A DNA stretch of 61,029 nt from CADEFX01 sp050260355. Its GTDB lineage: Bacteria; Pseudomonadota; Alphaproteobacteria; Rhizobiales; Hyphomicrobiaceae. The stretch covers positions 1 through 61,029 of the forward strand of contig JBLNBZ010000014.1 of assembly GCA_050260355.1 (NCBI GenBank), written 5' to 3'. Below are positions 53,880-61,029 of the stretch, one piece after another; within the stretch, counting starts at the first letter, position 1; every line of letters begins with the position of its first letter. A program made the position numbers and the translations under genes. The notes under the pieces were generated by a model, which was not told where the DNA came from, searched no databases, and saw only the letters and a program-made list of their open reading frames with translations.

Positions 53880-54640
53880 GCCTGGAAGCCAAGGCAGTCA
53901 CCGTGCGGCTCGCCGGACGCGTCATTCTGGATGCGGGGAGCTGCCGTGCCGAGCGCGGCCGCATCACCGCCGTGATCGGCCCGAACGGCGCGGGCAAGTC
54001 GACCTTGCTGAAGACGATGGCAGGCCTGCTGCCGCGCCAAAGCGGCGCCGTGGAGATCGACGGCCGCGCGCTCGAGGCGCTCGACCGGTCGGAGCTTGCC
54101 CGGGAGCTCGCCTATCTGCCACAGGAGCGCGCCGTGCACTGGCCGCTCACGGCGCAGGCGATCGTGGCGCTGGGGCGCCTGCCGCATCGGGCCGGCCCGC
54201 GCAGCAACGATGCTGCCGCGATTGCGGCGGCGATGCAGGCGATGGACGTGGCGGCCTTTGCGGAGAGACCGGTGTCGCAGCTCTCGGGCGGCGAGCGTGC
54301 GCGCGTGCTGGTGGCGCGGGCACTCGCGCAGGAAAGCCGCATTCTCGTGGCCGACGAGCCGACGGCCGGGCTCGATCCTGCGCATGCTCTCGAGCTGTTC
54401 GCGATCTTCGGACGGCTTGCGGCAGAAGGACGCGCGGTCATCATCGCCCTGCACGATCTGACGCTGGCGGCCCGCTTCTGCCATCATGTCGTGCTGCTTG
54501 TCGCAGGCCGCGTGGCGGCGGCAGGACCTGCAGCCTCGATCATGGCGCCGGAGCCCTTATCCAAGGCGTTCGGTGTGAGCGTGGCGTGCGGGACTTTCGA
54601 GGGCGTGCCGATTGTTCTTCCCGTTGCACCCCTGCAATGA
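53876..54640 (+). CDS. btuD: ABC ATP-binding protein for cobalamin import
   Basis: This 254-residue ATPase has Walker A GPNGAGKSTLL near residue 35, the signature LSGGERARVLVARAL, Walker B ILVADEPTAGLDP, and a switch His in ALHDLTLAAR. The start is GTG in a GTGA overlap with the permease stop. Haem and iron-chelate ATPases (HmuV, FecE) are close relatives; the riboswitch context points to B12. Confidence 0.9.
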   Translation: MSLEAKAVTVRLAGRVILDAGSCRAERGRITAVIGPNGAGKSTLLKTMAGLLPRQSGAVEIDGRALEALDRSELARELAYLPQERAVHWPLTAQAIVALGRLPHRAGPRSNDAAAIAAAMQAMDVAAFAERPVSQLSGGERARVLVARALAQESRILVADEPTAGLDPAHALELFAIFGRLAAEGRAVIIALHDLTLAARFCHHVVLLVAGRVAAAGPAASIMAPEPLSKAFGVSVACGTFEGVPIVLPVAPLQ

Positions 54641-54670
54641 TGGAAGGCCGGCGGCGAGCGGGGCATTCAG

Positions 54671-55768
54671 TTGTTCGGACTGGGTCGCAAGCGTGTGCGG
54701 GTCAATCTCGCCCTGCAGGGTGGCGGGGCGCATGGCGCGTTCACGTGGGGCGTCGTCGATCGGCTGCTCGATGAGGGCGATATCGAGCCGGCCTGGATCA
54801 GCGCGACGAGTGCCGGCGCGGTCAACGCCGTGGCGCTGGCGGCCGGGCTCGCGGAGGGCGGCAGGGCCGGTGCGCGCGACAAGCTGCGCCGCGTATGGGA
54901 GGCGGTGCAGGAGGCGGGCGTGCCCGACCTGCTGCGGCTCAATCCTTTCCTGTACGGCATGAGCCGATCCGGGCCGATAGGCCAGGTGGCGAGCCTGTTC
55001 TCGCCGTACGAGTTCAATCCGCTGGGCTTCGATCCGCTGCGCAAGCTGCTCAATGCGCACATTGACTTCGAGAAGGTGCGCGCCTTCAGGGACATCGAGC
55101 TGCTGATCGCGGCGACCGACGTGACGACGGGACGGGCGCGGCTGTTCCGCCGTGCCGAGATGAGCGTGGAGGCGGTGCTTGCGTCGGCCTGCCTGCCGAC
55201 GGTGCATCATGCCGTCGAGATCGACGGCCGCGCCTACTGGGACGGCGGCTTCTCGGCCAATCCCGACCTCGTCACCCTCGCCGCCGAGAGCCCGGTGCGC
55301 GATACCATCATCGTGCAGATCAGCTCGGTGACGAAGACTGGCGTGCCGCGCGGCGCGCGCGACATCGCCTTCGACGTCAACCGCATCACCTTCAATCAGC
55401 CGCTGCTGCGCGACATCGAGATGATCGAGGCGGCGCGCGAGAGAGGCTTCGGCTGGCGCCGAGGCAAAGGGCGGCTGGCGCGGCTTGCCAGCCACCGGTT
55501 TCATCTGATCGAGGCTGGCCGCTATACGGCGTCGCTGTCGCCGGAGACGAAGCTCAGGCCCGATCGCGAGCTGCTGGCGTTCCTGCACAACGCGGGACGC
55601 ACCGAGACGCACAAGTGGCTCGACCGCAACTTGCGGCTGGTTGGCCGGCGCGCCAGCGTGGACCTCAAGGCCAGGTTCCTCGACGAGACGGGGCCGGAGC
55701 CGGTGCCGATGTCCGACGAGCCTGAAGCAAAGCGGGCGGAGCGCTCGGCTCAGGGCACCAGGATCTGA
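54671..55768 (+). CDS. patatin-like phospholipase
   Basis: This 365-residue protein has the patatin hydrolase signatures: the oxyanion-hole motif QGGGAHGAF near residue 16, the nucleophile elbow SATSAGAVNA near residue 45 (Ala replaces the first Gly of GxSxG), and the catalytic-dyad Asp in DGGFSANPD near residue 192. The start is TTG with GGGG upstream. It begins 30 nt after the B12 ATPase gene, so it may be read from the riboswitch transcript. It overlaps the convergent alcohol dehydrogenase gene by 19 nt. Confidence 0.88.
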   Translation: MFGLGRKRVRVNLALQGGGAHGAFTWGVVDRLLDEGDIEPAWISATSAGAVNAVALAAGLAEGGRAGARDKLRRVWEAVQEAGVPDLLRLNPFLYGMSRSGPIGQVASLFSPYEFNPLGFDPLRKLLNAHIDFEKVRAFRDIELLIAATDVTTGRARLFRRAEMSVEAVLASACLPTVHHAVEIDGRAYWDGGFSANPDLVTLAAESPVRDTIIVQISSVTKTGVPRGARDIAFDVNRITFNQPLLRDIEMIEAARERGFGWRRGKGRLARLASHRFHLIEAGRYTASLSPETKLRPDRELLAFLHNAGRTETHKWLDRNLRLVGRRASVDLKARFLDETGPEPVPMSDEPEAKRAERSAQGTRI

Positions 55769-56874
55769 CGCACGGTGCCGCCGTCGGCGAGCTTGTCGAA
55801 GGCGGCATTCATGTCGGCGAAGCCGATGCGCTCGCTCATGAGCCGGTCGACCGGCAGCAGTCCCTGCTGATAGAGCGAGATGAAGCGCGGGATGTCGCGC
55901 GCGGGCACGCAGCTGCCGACGTAGCTGCCCTTCACCGTGCGCTCCTCGGCGACGAGGTTGGTGGCGGGCAGCGCCATGGTGTGGCTCGGGTGCGGGAGCG
56001 AGGCGGTGACCGTGGTGCCGCCGCGGCGCGTGATCTTGTAGGCGAGCTCGAGCGCCTTCACCGAGCTTGCCATCTCGAAGGCGAAGTCGACGCCGCCCTG
56101 GGTGATGTCCTTCACGTTGTCCACGACCTTGGGGTCCTTGGCGCTGACAATGTGGGTGGCGCCGAGCTGCTTGGCGAGCTGCAGCTTGTCGTCGAGCATG
56201 TCGATGGCCACGATCTGGCGCGCGCCGGAAAGCCGCGCTGCCAGCATCGACATGAGGCCGACGCCGCCGAGGCCGACCACGGCGACGCTCGTTCCGGGCG
56301 GGACCTTGGCGGTGTTGATGACGGCGCCGGCGCCCGTGATGACGGCGCAACCGAAGAGCGCGGCCTCCTCGAACGCCAGCGAGCGATCGATCTTGACCAT
56401 GGAGTGGCGCGAGACGACGGCGTACTCGGCGAACGCCGACACGCCGACGTGGTGATAAACCGTGCTGCCGTTGCGCTTGAGCCTGGTCGCGCCGGACAGC
56501 AGCGTGCCGGCACCGTTGGCCTTGAAGCCGGGCTCGCACAGCGCGGGGCGGCCCTCCATGCAGGGCATGCAGTGGCCGCAGCTCGGCACGAAGACGAGGA
56601 TCACATGATCGCCGGGGACGAGATCCTTGACGCCGGCGCCCACTTCCATGACCTCACCGGCGGCCTCGTGGCCGAGCACCATGGGCATCTGGCGCGGGCG
56701 GTCGCCGTTGATGGTGGACAGGTCGGAATGGCACAGGCCCGCGGCGCGGATCTTGACCAACACCTCGCCCTCGCCCGGCGGATCGAGCTCGAGCTCCTCG
56801 ATGACGAGCGGCTGCGAGGTCGCGTAGGGGCGCGGCTTCTCCATCTCGGTGATGACGGCGGCGCGGGTCTTCAT
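55750..56874 (-). CDS. zinc-dependent alcohol dehydrogenase family protein
   Basis: This 374-residue MDR-superfamily enzyme has the catalytic zinc ligands in LCHSDLS and GHEAAGEV, the structural-zinc loop CGHCMPCMEGRPALC near residue 100, and the NAD-binding GLGGVGLMS motif. It resembles class III-like aryl/alkyl alcohol or S-(hydroxymethyl)glutathione-type dehydrogenases. The second ATG was chosen because GAGG lies 8 nt upstream. It is convergent with the patatin gene and divergent from an MFS gene. Confidence 0.92.
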   Translation of the reverse strand: MKTRAAVITEMEKPRPYATSQPLVIEELELDPPGEGEVLVKIRAAGLCHSDLSTINGDRPRQMPMVLGHEAAGEVMEVGAGVKDLVPGDHVILVFVPSCGHCMPCMEGRPALCEPGFKANGAGTLLSGATRLKRNGSTVYHHVGVSAFAEYAVVSRHSMVKIDRSLAFEEAALFGCAVITGAGAVINTAKVPPGTSVAVVGLGGVGLMSMLAARLSGARQIVAIDMLDDKLQLAKQLGATHIVSAKDPKVVDNVKDITQGGVDFAFEMASSVKALELAYKITRRGGTTVTASLPHPSHTMALPATNLVAEERTVKGSYVGSCVPARDIPRFISLYQQGLLPVDRLMSERIGFADMNAAFDKLADGGTVRQILVP

Positions 56875-57085
56875 GGGCATGTCCTCGTGATCGGGCGAAT
56901 AGTGGTTGAGCCGGACGTTAGTCGCATCCGAGGTTGCGCGGCAATGGTGCCCTGCGTCGCCGGCATCGCTCGGGCTCGGCCGCTGACGTAATATAAAGGA
57001 ATCATGACAGGGCGGAGCGGCCTCGGATATTCAATCCGGGGCCTCTTTCCGAGGCCTCTCCAAGCTCGAGCAACCCGGGACGGAA

Positions 57086-58318
57086 ATGCAGAAATCGGTA
57101 CCGCCTGAGACCATCGCCCAACCCGTGAGGCAGGCCGCATTCTCGATCGTGGTGGCGCTGAGCTTCGCCCATCTCCTCAACGACATGATGCAGTCGCTGC
57201 TGCCCGCCATCTACCCGCTGATCAAGGCGGAGCACGGGCTGGACTTCGGGCAGATCGGGCTCCTCACCCTTGCCTTTCAGCTCACGGCGTCGCTGCTGCA
57301 GCCGGTGGTGGGGACGTTTACGGACCGGCGGCCGCAGCCGTACTCGCTGGTCGTGGGCATGGGCTGCACGCTGATCGGGCTGTTCGTGCTCGCCTATGCA
57401 GCGAGCTTTCCGATGCTGCTGGCGGGAGCGGCGCTGATCGGCACCGGCTCGTCGGTGTTCCACCCCGAGTCGACGCGGATGGCGCGGCTGGCGTCGGGCG
57501 GCCGGCACGGCTTTGCACAGTCGATGTTCCAGGTGGGCGGACAGGCCGGCCAGGCCATCGGGCCGCTGCTGGCGGCGTTCATCATCGTGCCGCGCGGGCA
57601 GGCGAGCCTGTCCTGGTTCTCGCTGGTCGCGCTCGGGGCGATGTTCGTGCTGCTGCAGGTCGGGCGCTGGTATCAGCGGCAGGCGCCCGCCCCGGTGAAG
57701 CCGAGGACCAAAGGCGGCGCGGCGGCGAGCGCGGCAGCGCCCTCGACGAAGGTCGTCTTATCGGTGGCGGTGTTGACCGTGCTGATGTTCTCCAAGAGCG
57801 CGTACACCGCAAGCCTCAGCTCGTATTACACGTTCTACCTGATCGACCGGTTTCACGTGCCGGTGCAGACATCGCAGATCCTGCTGTTCGTCTTCCTGCT
57901 GGCCCAGGCGCTGGGCTCGCTCGTCGGCGGGCACCTCGGCGACCGCTTCGGCCGGCGCGAGATCATTTGGTTCTCGATTCTCGGCGCGTTGCCCTTCACG
58001 CTGATGCTGCCGTACGTGGGCCTGGTGTGGACCGCGGTGCTGACGGTGGTGATCGGCATGATCATGGCCAGCGCATTTCCGGCCATCCTGGTGTACGCGC
58101 TCGAGCTGCTGCCCGGCAAAGTCGGCATGATCGCCGGAATGTTCTACGGCGTGTCGTTCGGCCTCGGTGCCTTGAGCGCGGCCATGCTGGGGGAGCTTGC
58201 GGATTTGACCAGCATCGAGACGGTCTACTGGTACTGCTCGTTCCTGCCGCTGATTGGCCTGCTGACCTGGTTCCTGCCCAGGCTCAGCGGTGGGCAGGCA
58301 AAATGGCGCAGCTCGTGA
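57086..58318 (+). CDS. MFS transporter, fosmidomycin-resistance type
   Basis: This 410-residue 12-helix transporter has Fsr-family features: SFAHLLNDMMQSLLPAIYPL near residue 26, FTDRRPQPYSLVVG (motif A-like), and HPESTRMARLASGGRHGFAQ followed by FQVGGQAGQAIGPL. Fsr proteins export fosmidomycin and related compounds; the natural substrate here is unknown. The central loop is Ala/Lys-rich. It is a single gene. Confidence 0.9.
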   Translation: MQKSVPPETIAQPVRQAAFSIVVALSFAHLLNDMMQSLLPAIYPLIKAEHGLDFGQIGLLTLAFQLTASLLQPVVGTFTDRRPQPYSLVVGMGCTLIGLFVLAYAASFPMLLAGAALIGTGSSVFHPESTRMARLASGGRHGFAQSMFQVGGQAGQAIGPLLAAFIIVPRGQASLSWFSLVALGAMFVLLQVGRWYQRQAPAPVKPRTKGGAAASAAAPSTKVVLSVAVLTVLMFSKSAYTASLSSYYTFYLIDRFHVPVQTSQILLFVFLLAQALGSLVGGHLGDRFGRREIIWFSILGALPFTLMLPYVGLVWTAVLTVVIGMIMASAFPAILVYALELLPGKVGMIAGMFYGVSFGLGALSAAMLGELADLTSIETVYWYCSFLPLIGLLTWFLPRLSGGQAKWRSS

Positions 58319-58390
58319 CAGCCGGCGCCGCGGCGGCCGGCCGGGTGACGAGAAAGATGCCGATCGCAACCGGGACGATGCCAAAGAAAA

Positions 58391-58422
58391 AGGCCCGGGA
58401 GAGGAGGGGAGCTCCCGGGCCT
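58391..58422 (-). terminator. intrinsic terminator after repeat-protein gene B
   Basis: AGGCCCGGGAG pairs perfectly with CTCCCGGGCCT (11 bp, 10-nt loop). On the minus strand it is followed by TTTTCTTT. It lies about 80 nt past the stop of the minus-strand repeat-protein gene, paralleling the arrangement at paralogue A. Confidence 0.75.
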
Positions 58423-58499
58423 GTCCCTCGACGCGGGAGGCTCGTTTGAGCCTAGGGGTCGAGGGCCCGCTTGGGGATGCGGGTTCGTGTGGCGCCCGA

Positions 58500-58766
58500 T
58501 TAAGGCGCGGTATTCTCGATCGTGCCGTAGACGCCGTCGTCGCGCGGAGCCGACTGGTTGATGTCGTCGAACACGCTGCGCGGGGCCGTCTCGTTGATGT
58601 CATCGAACAGGCTGCGCGGAGCCGTGTCGTTCAGGCCTGGGAAGATGCCAGAGCGGGGTGCCGTCGCATTGATGTCGGAAAAGAGCGACTTGGAAACGTC
58701 GGCTGCGTTGGCAGTGCCTGCGAACAGGCCGAGCGAAAGGATGGAAGCTGTGATCAGCGTCTTCAT
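58500..58766 (-). CDS. small exported protein with five NATAPRS-type repeats (paralogue B)
   Basis: This 88-residue protein has a signal peptide ending GTANA (near residue 21) and five units of about 12-14 residues, such as LFSDINATAPRSG, LFDDINETAPRS and a final VYGTIENTAP. It mirrors paralogue A at 1559-1831 in signal peptide, repeat number, the GVYG start of the last unit and the truncated end. GGAGG lies 6 nt before the ATG, as in A. Compared with A the units are more acidic. No known family was recognised; possible roles are a disordered envelope protein or a multi-unit peptide precursor. Confidence 0.8.
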   Translation of the reverse strand: MKTLITASILSLGLFAGTANAADVSKSLFSDINATAPRSGIFPGLNDTAPRSLFDDINETAPRSVFDDINQSAPRDDGVYGTIENTAP

Positions 58767-58849
58767 GGTAGTCCTCCGATTTTGAGTAAGTCGCGGGTTT
58801 AGTTCGGTTTTCTGCCCCCTCAGCGGAGCGGGTCAGCCGTCCATGAACC

Positions 58850-58916
58850 CTCATATGGGCCGATCCGTCCGGCCCGGTAGACCCTCTCACGCAGGCGTGA
58901 TGAACGTTGATCAGAA
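58850..58916 (-). promoter_or_regulatory. 67-bp conserved upstream element of repeat-protein gene B
   Basis: This is the gap-free counterpart of 1903-1969. The invariant blocks are CTCATATGGGCC, AGACC after exactly 17 nt, the TCACG-N4-CGTGA dyad (58887-58900), and GATGAACGTTGATCAGAA. It ends 83 nt before the start codon of paralogue B. The position and spacing point to shared regulation of the two genes. Confidence 0.65.
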
Positions 58917-59085
58917 ATCTTTGCCGCGTGATGATCAAAGAGAGTTTGTGACGGAATGAGCGCCTGCGGCATCGGGTGGATTGCCGTTATCGGCGCGGTC
59001 GGTTGGGTAGGGTGAAGGGGGGGCGGGCCGCGAACGATAGGCTCGCTTTCACCGACATGCAGCGCGGCTCTCGGGAGCGGCGAGG

Positions 59086-61029
59086 CTACTGCACGACGGG
59101 TTGGACCTCGGTCTTTTGCAACGGCCGCAGCTTCAGGTCTTCCGTCAAACGCAGGGGGTTGGGCTCCCCAAGGCGGGCGCGGTAGACTTGAATGTTGGAC
59201 AGCACCTTTTTCACGTAGTCGCGGGTCTCCTCGATCGGGATCGACTCGATCCAATCGATGGGATCGACCTTGGGATCGCGCGGATCGCCAAAGGCGCGGA
59301 TCCACTCGCGTGCCCGTCCGGGCCCGGCGTTGTAGGCCGCAAGCGTCAGCGGGTAGTTGCCGGAGAACTCCGCCAGGCGGTCGCCGACGTAAGCCGACGC
59401 GATCATGGCGTTGTAGCCGTTGTCGGTCAGCAGCCGCGGGAGGTCGCACTTCACCTTGTGGTCGCGACAGATGTGCTTGGCGGTGACGGGCATCACCTGC
59501 AGCATGCCGCGCGCGCCCGCAGTCGACACGATTGCGGTGTTGAACTCGCTTTCCTGGCGCGCGATGCCGAGCAGCATCGCCATCTCGGGTGGATCGCGCA
59601 GCGGCTTGTAATTCGGGAAGGGGTGCACCGGGTAGGCGTACGTGACGAGGTTCATGCCGCGGGCGAGCGCCGTCTTGCCGATGCGGATGGACATCTGCGT
59701 GTCGCCGAGCGCTTCGGCCAGATGCGCGAGCATGGCGAGCTCGGCCTCCGTGTTGAGGTGATAGCGCAGGTGGCCGAGCAGGGCGCGCATGAGATTGCGG
59801 TCGAGGCTCGACTTCATGGCCAGCACGGCAGCGCGCACGCTGTCGAGATTGTTGAAGCGGGCAGCCTGCTCGCTGGTCGGCGCGGCCGGCGGCCCCGACG
59901 GCAGGTCGATGTTGCCGGGCTTGATCTTGTGCCAGGCGAGCTGGCCGTGGAACGTGTCGAACTGTTTGGCCGCGTCGGCGTACCGCTTGGCCGCGTCCTT
60001 GCGGCGGCCGAGGGCCTCCAAGGCACGGCCGACCCAATATTCGGCGCGCGCTTTGCTGTGGGGACCGTCGGCGGCGGCAAGCGAAGCCTCGAAGTGGGCA
60101 AGCGCGGCCTTGGGGTCGTTCAGGTGGCGCAGCGCGAGCCACCCGGCCATGAAGGTCGCGTCCTTGAGCGGGTTGACGCTGAGCGGCCCGGGATTGCGCA
60201 CGATGTCGTAGGCGATCGCGGGCTTGCCGCTGCGCAATGCGGCATACGCGGCGCTGCGGCGCTCGATCCACCAGTCGTCGGGACTGACGAGCTTGTCGGC
60301 GTCGGCAGGTGCGGCCGCGAGGATCTTCCACACCTCGTCCATCTTGCCCTGCGCCCGAAGCTGCTGCACCCGCTGATAGGCAAGCCCCCAGTCGATGTTG
60401 CCGTCGGTCTCCGCCGGCAAGGCCGCGAGCAGCGCGCCTGCGTTCTTGGCCTGGAGGAAAACGGCAAGGCGAGCCTCGGCCTTTGCGCGCTCGCTTTCGG
60501 CCAGCAGCGGGATCACGCGGCGGGCAATGGCGGCCCGCTCGTTGCGCGCGGCGGAGAAGCGCACGCTGTCGACCAGGATGCGGTCGAGACGGCGGCGGTG
60601 GTCGGCCTCGGTCAGGAGGCTCTTGAAGCGATCGAGAAATCCGTTCTCCAGGCTCGGCGCAAGCTCGTACTCCCGCCATGCCTTGGCGGCGAGGGCGCGA
60701 GCTTTGGCCTCATCCTTCTCCACGAGATAGGCGGAGGCCAGCGCGGCATATCCGGCGCCGGTCTGCGGCTCGCTTCCGGCGAAGAAGGCGATGATCTTTT
60801 GCGAATCGCCGCCTTGAACGAAGAGCTGCTCCTCGGCGCGCTTGCGCAGCAGCGCGCGGTCCGGCCACGCAGGGTTGGCCTCGCCGAAGGCGACGAGGTC
60901 GGCAGCGTCGCCGTAGCCGCTGCGCAGGGTCACCCAGTCGACGAGTTTGCGGGCAACCGGCTCCGTGAGCTGCGCCTTGAGGCTGCGAGCCTTGGCAAGA
61001 TCGCCGCTGGCCACCGCCCGGACCGCATC
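59086..61029 (-). CDS. slt: soluble lytic murein transglycosylase, 5' end outside window
   Basis: At least 647 residues are visible; the start lies beyond base 61029. The N-terminal part is a long helical superhelix (tetratricopeptide-like, Ala/Glu/Arg-rich), and the C-terminal 170 residues form the lysozyme-like SLT domain: catalytic Glu in GIARQESEFN, GARGMLQVMP, and AAYNAGPGR. It cleaves peptidoglycan glycan chains to anhydro-muropeptides in the periplasm. The IESIPIEETRDYVKKVLSN segment is typical of Slt70-like enzymes. Confidence 0.93.
   Translation of the reverse strand, partial: DAVRAVASGDLAKARSLKAQLTEPVARKLVDWVTLRSGYGDAADLVAFGEANPAWPDRALLRKRAEEQLFVQGGDSQKIIAFFAGSEPQTGAGYAALASAYLVEKDEAKARALAAKAWREYELAPSLENGFLDRFKSLLTEADHRRRLDRILVDSVRFSAARNERAAIARRVIPLLAESERAKAEARLAVFLQAKNAGALLAALPAETDGNIDWGLAYQRVQQLRAQGKMDEVWKILAAAPADADKLVSPDDWWIERRSAAYAALRSGKPAIAYDIVRNPGPLSVNPLKDATFMAGWLALRHLNDPKAALAHFEASLAAADGPHSKARAEYWVGRALEALGRRKDAAKRYADAAKQFDTFHGQLAWHKIKPGNIDLPSGPPAAPTSEQAARFNNLDSVRAAVLAMKSSLDRNLMRALLGHLRYHLNTEAELAMLAHLAEALGDTQMSIRIGKTALARGMNLVTYAYPVHPFPNYKPLRDPPEMAMLLGIARQESEFNTAIVSTAGARGMLQVMPVTAKHICRDHKVKCDLPRLLTDNGYNAMIASAYVGDRLAEFSGNYPLTLAAYNAGPGRAREWIRAFGDPRDPKVDPIDWIESIPIEETRDYVKKVLSNIQVYRARLGEPNPLRLTEDLKLRPLQKTEVQPVVQ

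Noticed and set aside
52760..54640. 626-residue frame apparently fusing a permease region to the B12 ATPase
   Set aside because: The permease is in another frame (52881-53879); the real ATPase begins at the GTG overlapping the permease stop.
58820..60679. Minus-strand frame reading SDQRSS...GPYE through the 67-bp element and across the transglycosylase gene
   Set aside because: It is a shadow of the transglycosylase frame. Similar residues near paralogue A arise because the DNA element itself is conserved; the frames end differently and lack coding features.

Overview
The window is GC-rich, gene-dense chromosomal DNA. It most likely comes from an alphaproteobacterium of the order Hyphomicrobiales (Rhizobiales). 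The basis is a MucR/Ros regulator, DUF992, DUF2076 and DUF1127 proteins, an octopine/nopaline-oxidase-type dehydrogenase operon, and dispersed GC-rich palindromic intergenic repeats. No rRNA, tRNA, CRISPR array, prophage or intact insertion sequence was recognised. Start codons were chosen from Shine-Dalgarno spacing; several genes appear to use TTG or GTG.

Layout. 1-9.8 kb: alpha/beta hydrolase, a small exported repeat protein, GntR regulator, DUF2076 protein, cupin-like protein, oligopeptidase B, MsrB, MucR behind an AT-rich leader, a GFA-family protein and a DUF992 protein. 9.9-13.5 kb: KdsA, a four-domain rhodanese protein and a PfkB kinase. 13.5-22.3 kb: a divergent LysR regulator and a tightly overlapped eight-gene operon. 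It encodes a PotABCD-type ABC importer, a three-subunit FAD/[2Fe-2S] amine dehydrogenase of the octopine/nopaline oxidase or D-hydroxyproline dehydrogenase type, and one extra DAO-family oxidoreductase. 22.4-25.7 kb: an RhlE helicase and a lower-GC DUF4143 ATPase. 25.8-30.7 kb: a cysteine-less Asp/Glu racemase-superfamily protein, a PLP dehydratase, a class III CoA-transferase and a ThDP-dependent lyase. 31-36.6 kb: a purine permease, a lone TRAP binding protein, and a TPP riboswitch leading into a small membrane protein and thiC.

36.6-40.4 kb is a repeat-rich, gene-poor stretch with two small envelope proteins and an uncertain ORF. 40.4-49.2 kb carries a WYL regulator facing a DUF1127 gene across a duplicated operator, an FMN reductase/HxlR pair, a lone Bug binding protein, GNAT, Nudix, metallophosphoesterase, MFS, DUF302 and VOC genes. 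49.3-55.8 kb is a cobalamin-riboswitch-controlled B12 uptake operon (BtuB-, BtuF-, BtuC- and BtuD-like) followed by a patatin-like lipase. 55.7-61 kb holds an alcohol dehydrogenase, a fosmidomycin-resistance-type MFS protein, the second repeat protein, and a soluble lytic transglycosylase cut off by the window end.

The most interesting observations are these. (1) Two distant paralogues of a tiny exported protein, each with five 12-14-residue repeats, share a colinear, gap-free 67-bp upstream element. (2) A palindromic intergenic repeat lies in frame inside thiC. (3) The opine-oxidase-like operon carries its own importer and an extra oxidase. (4) A racemase/maleate-isomerase-family protein contains no cysteine. 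(5) Two CTGACA-N6-TGTCAG operators lie between a WYL regulator and a DUF1127 gene. (6) Mosaic repeats cluster around 36.6-39 kb.
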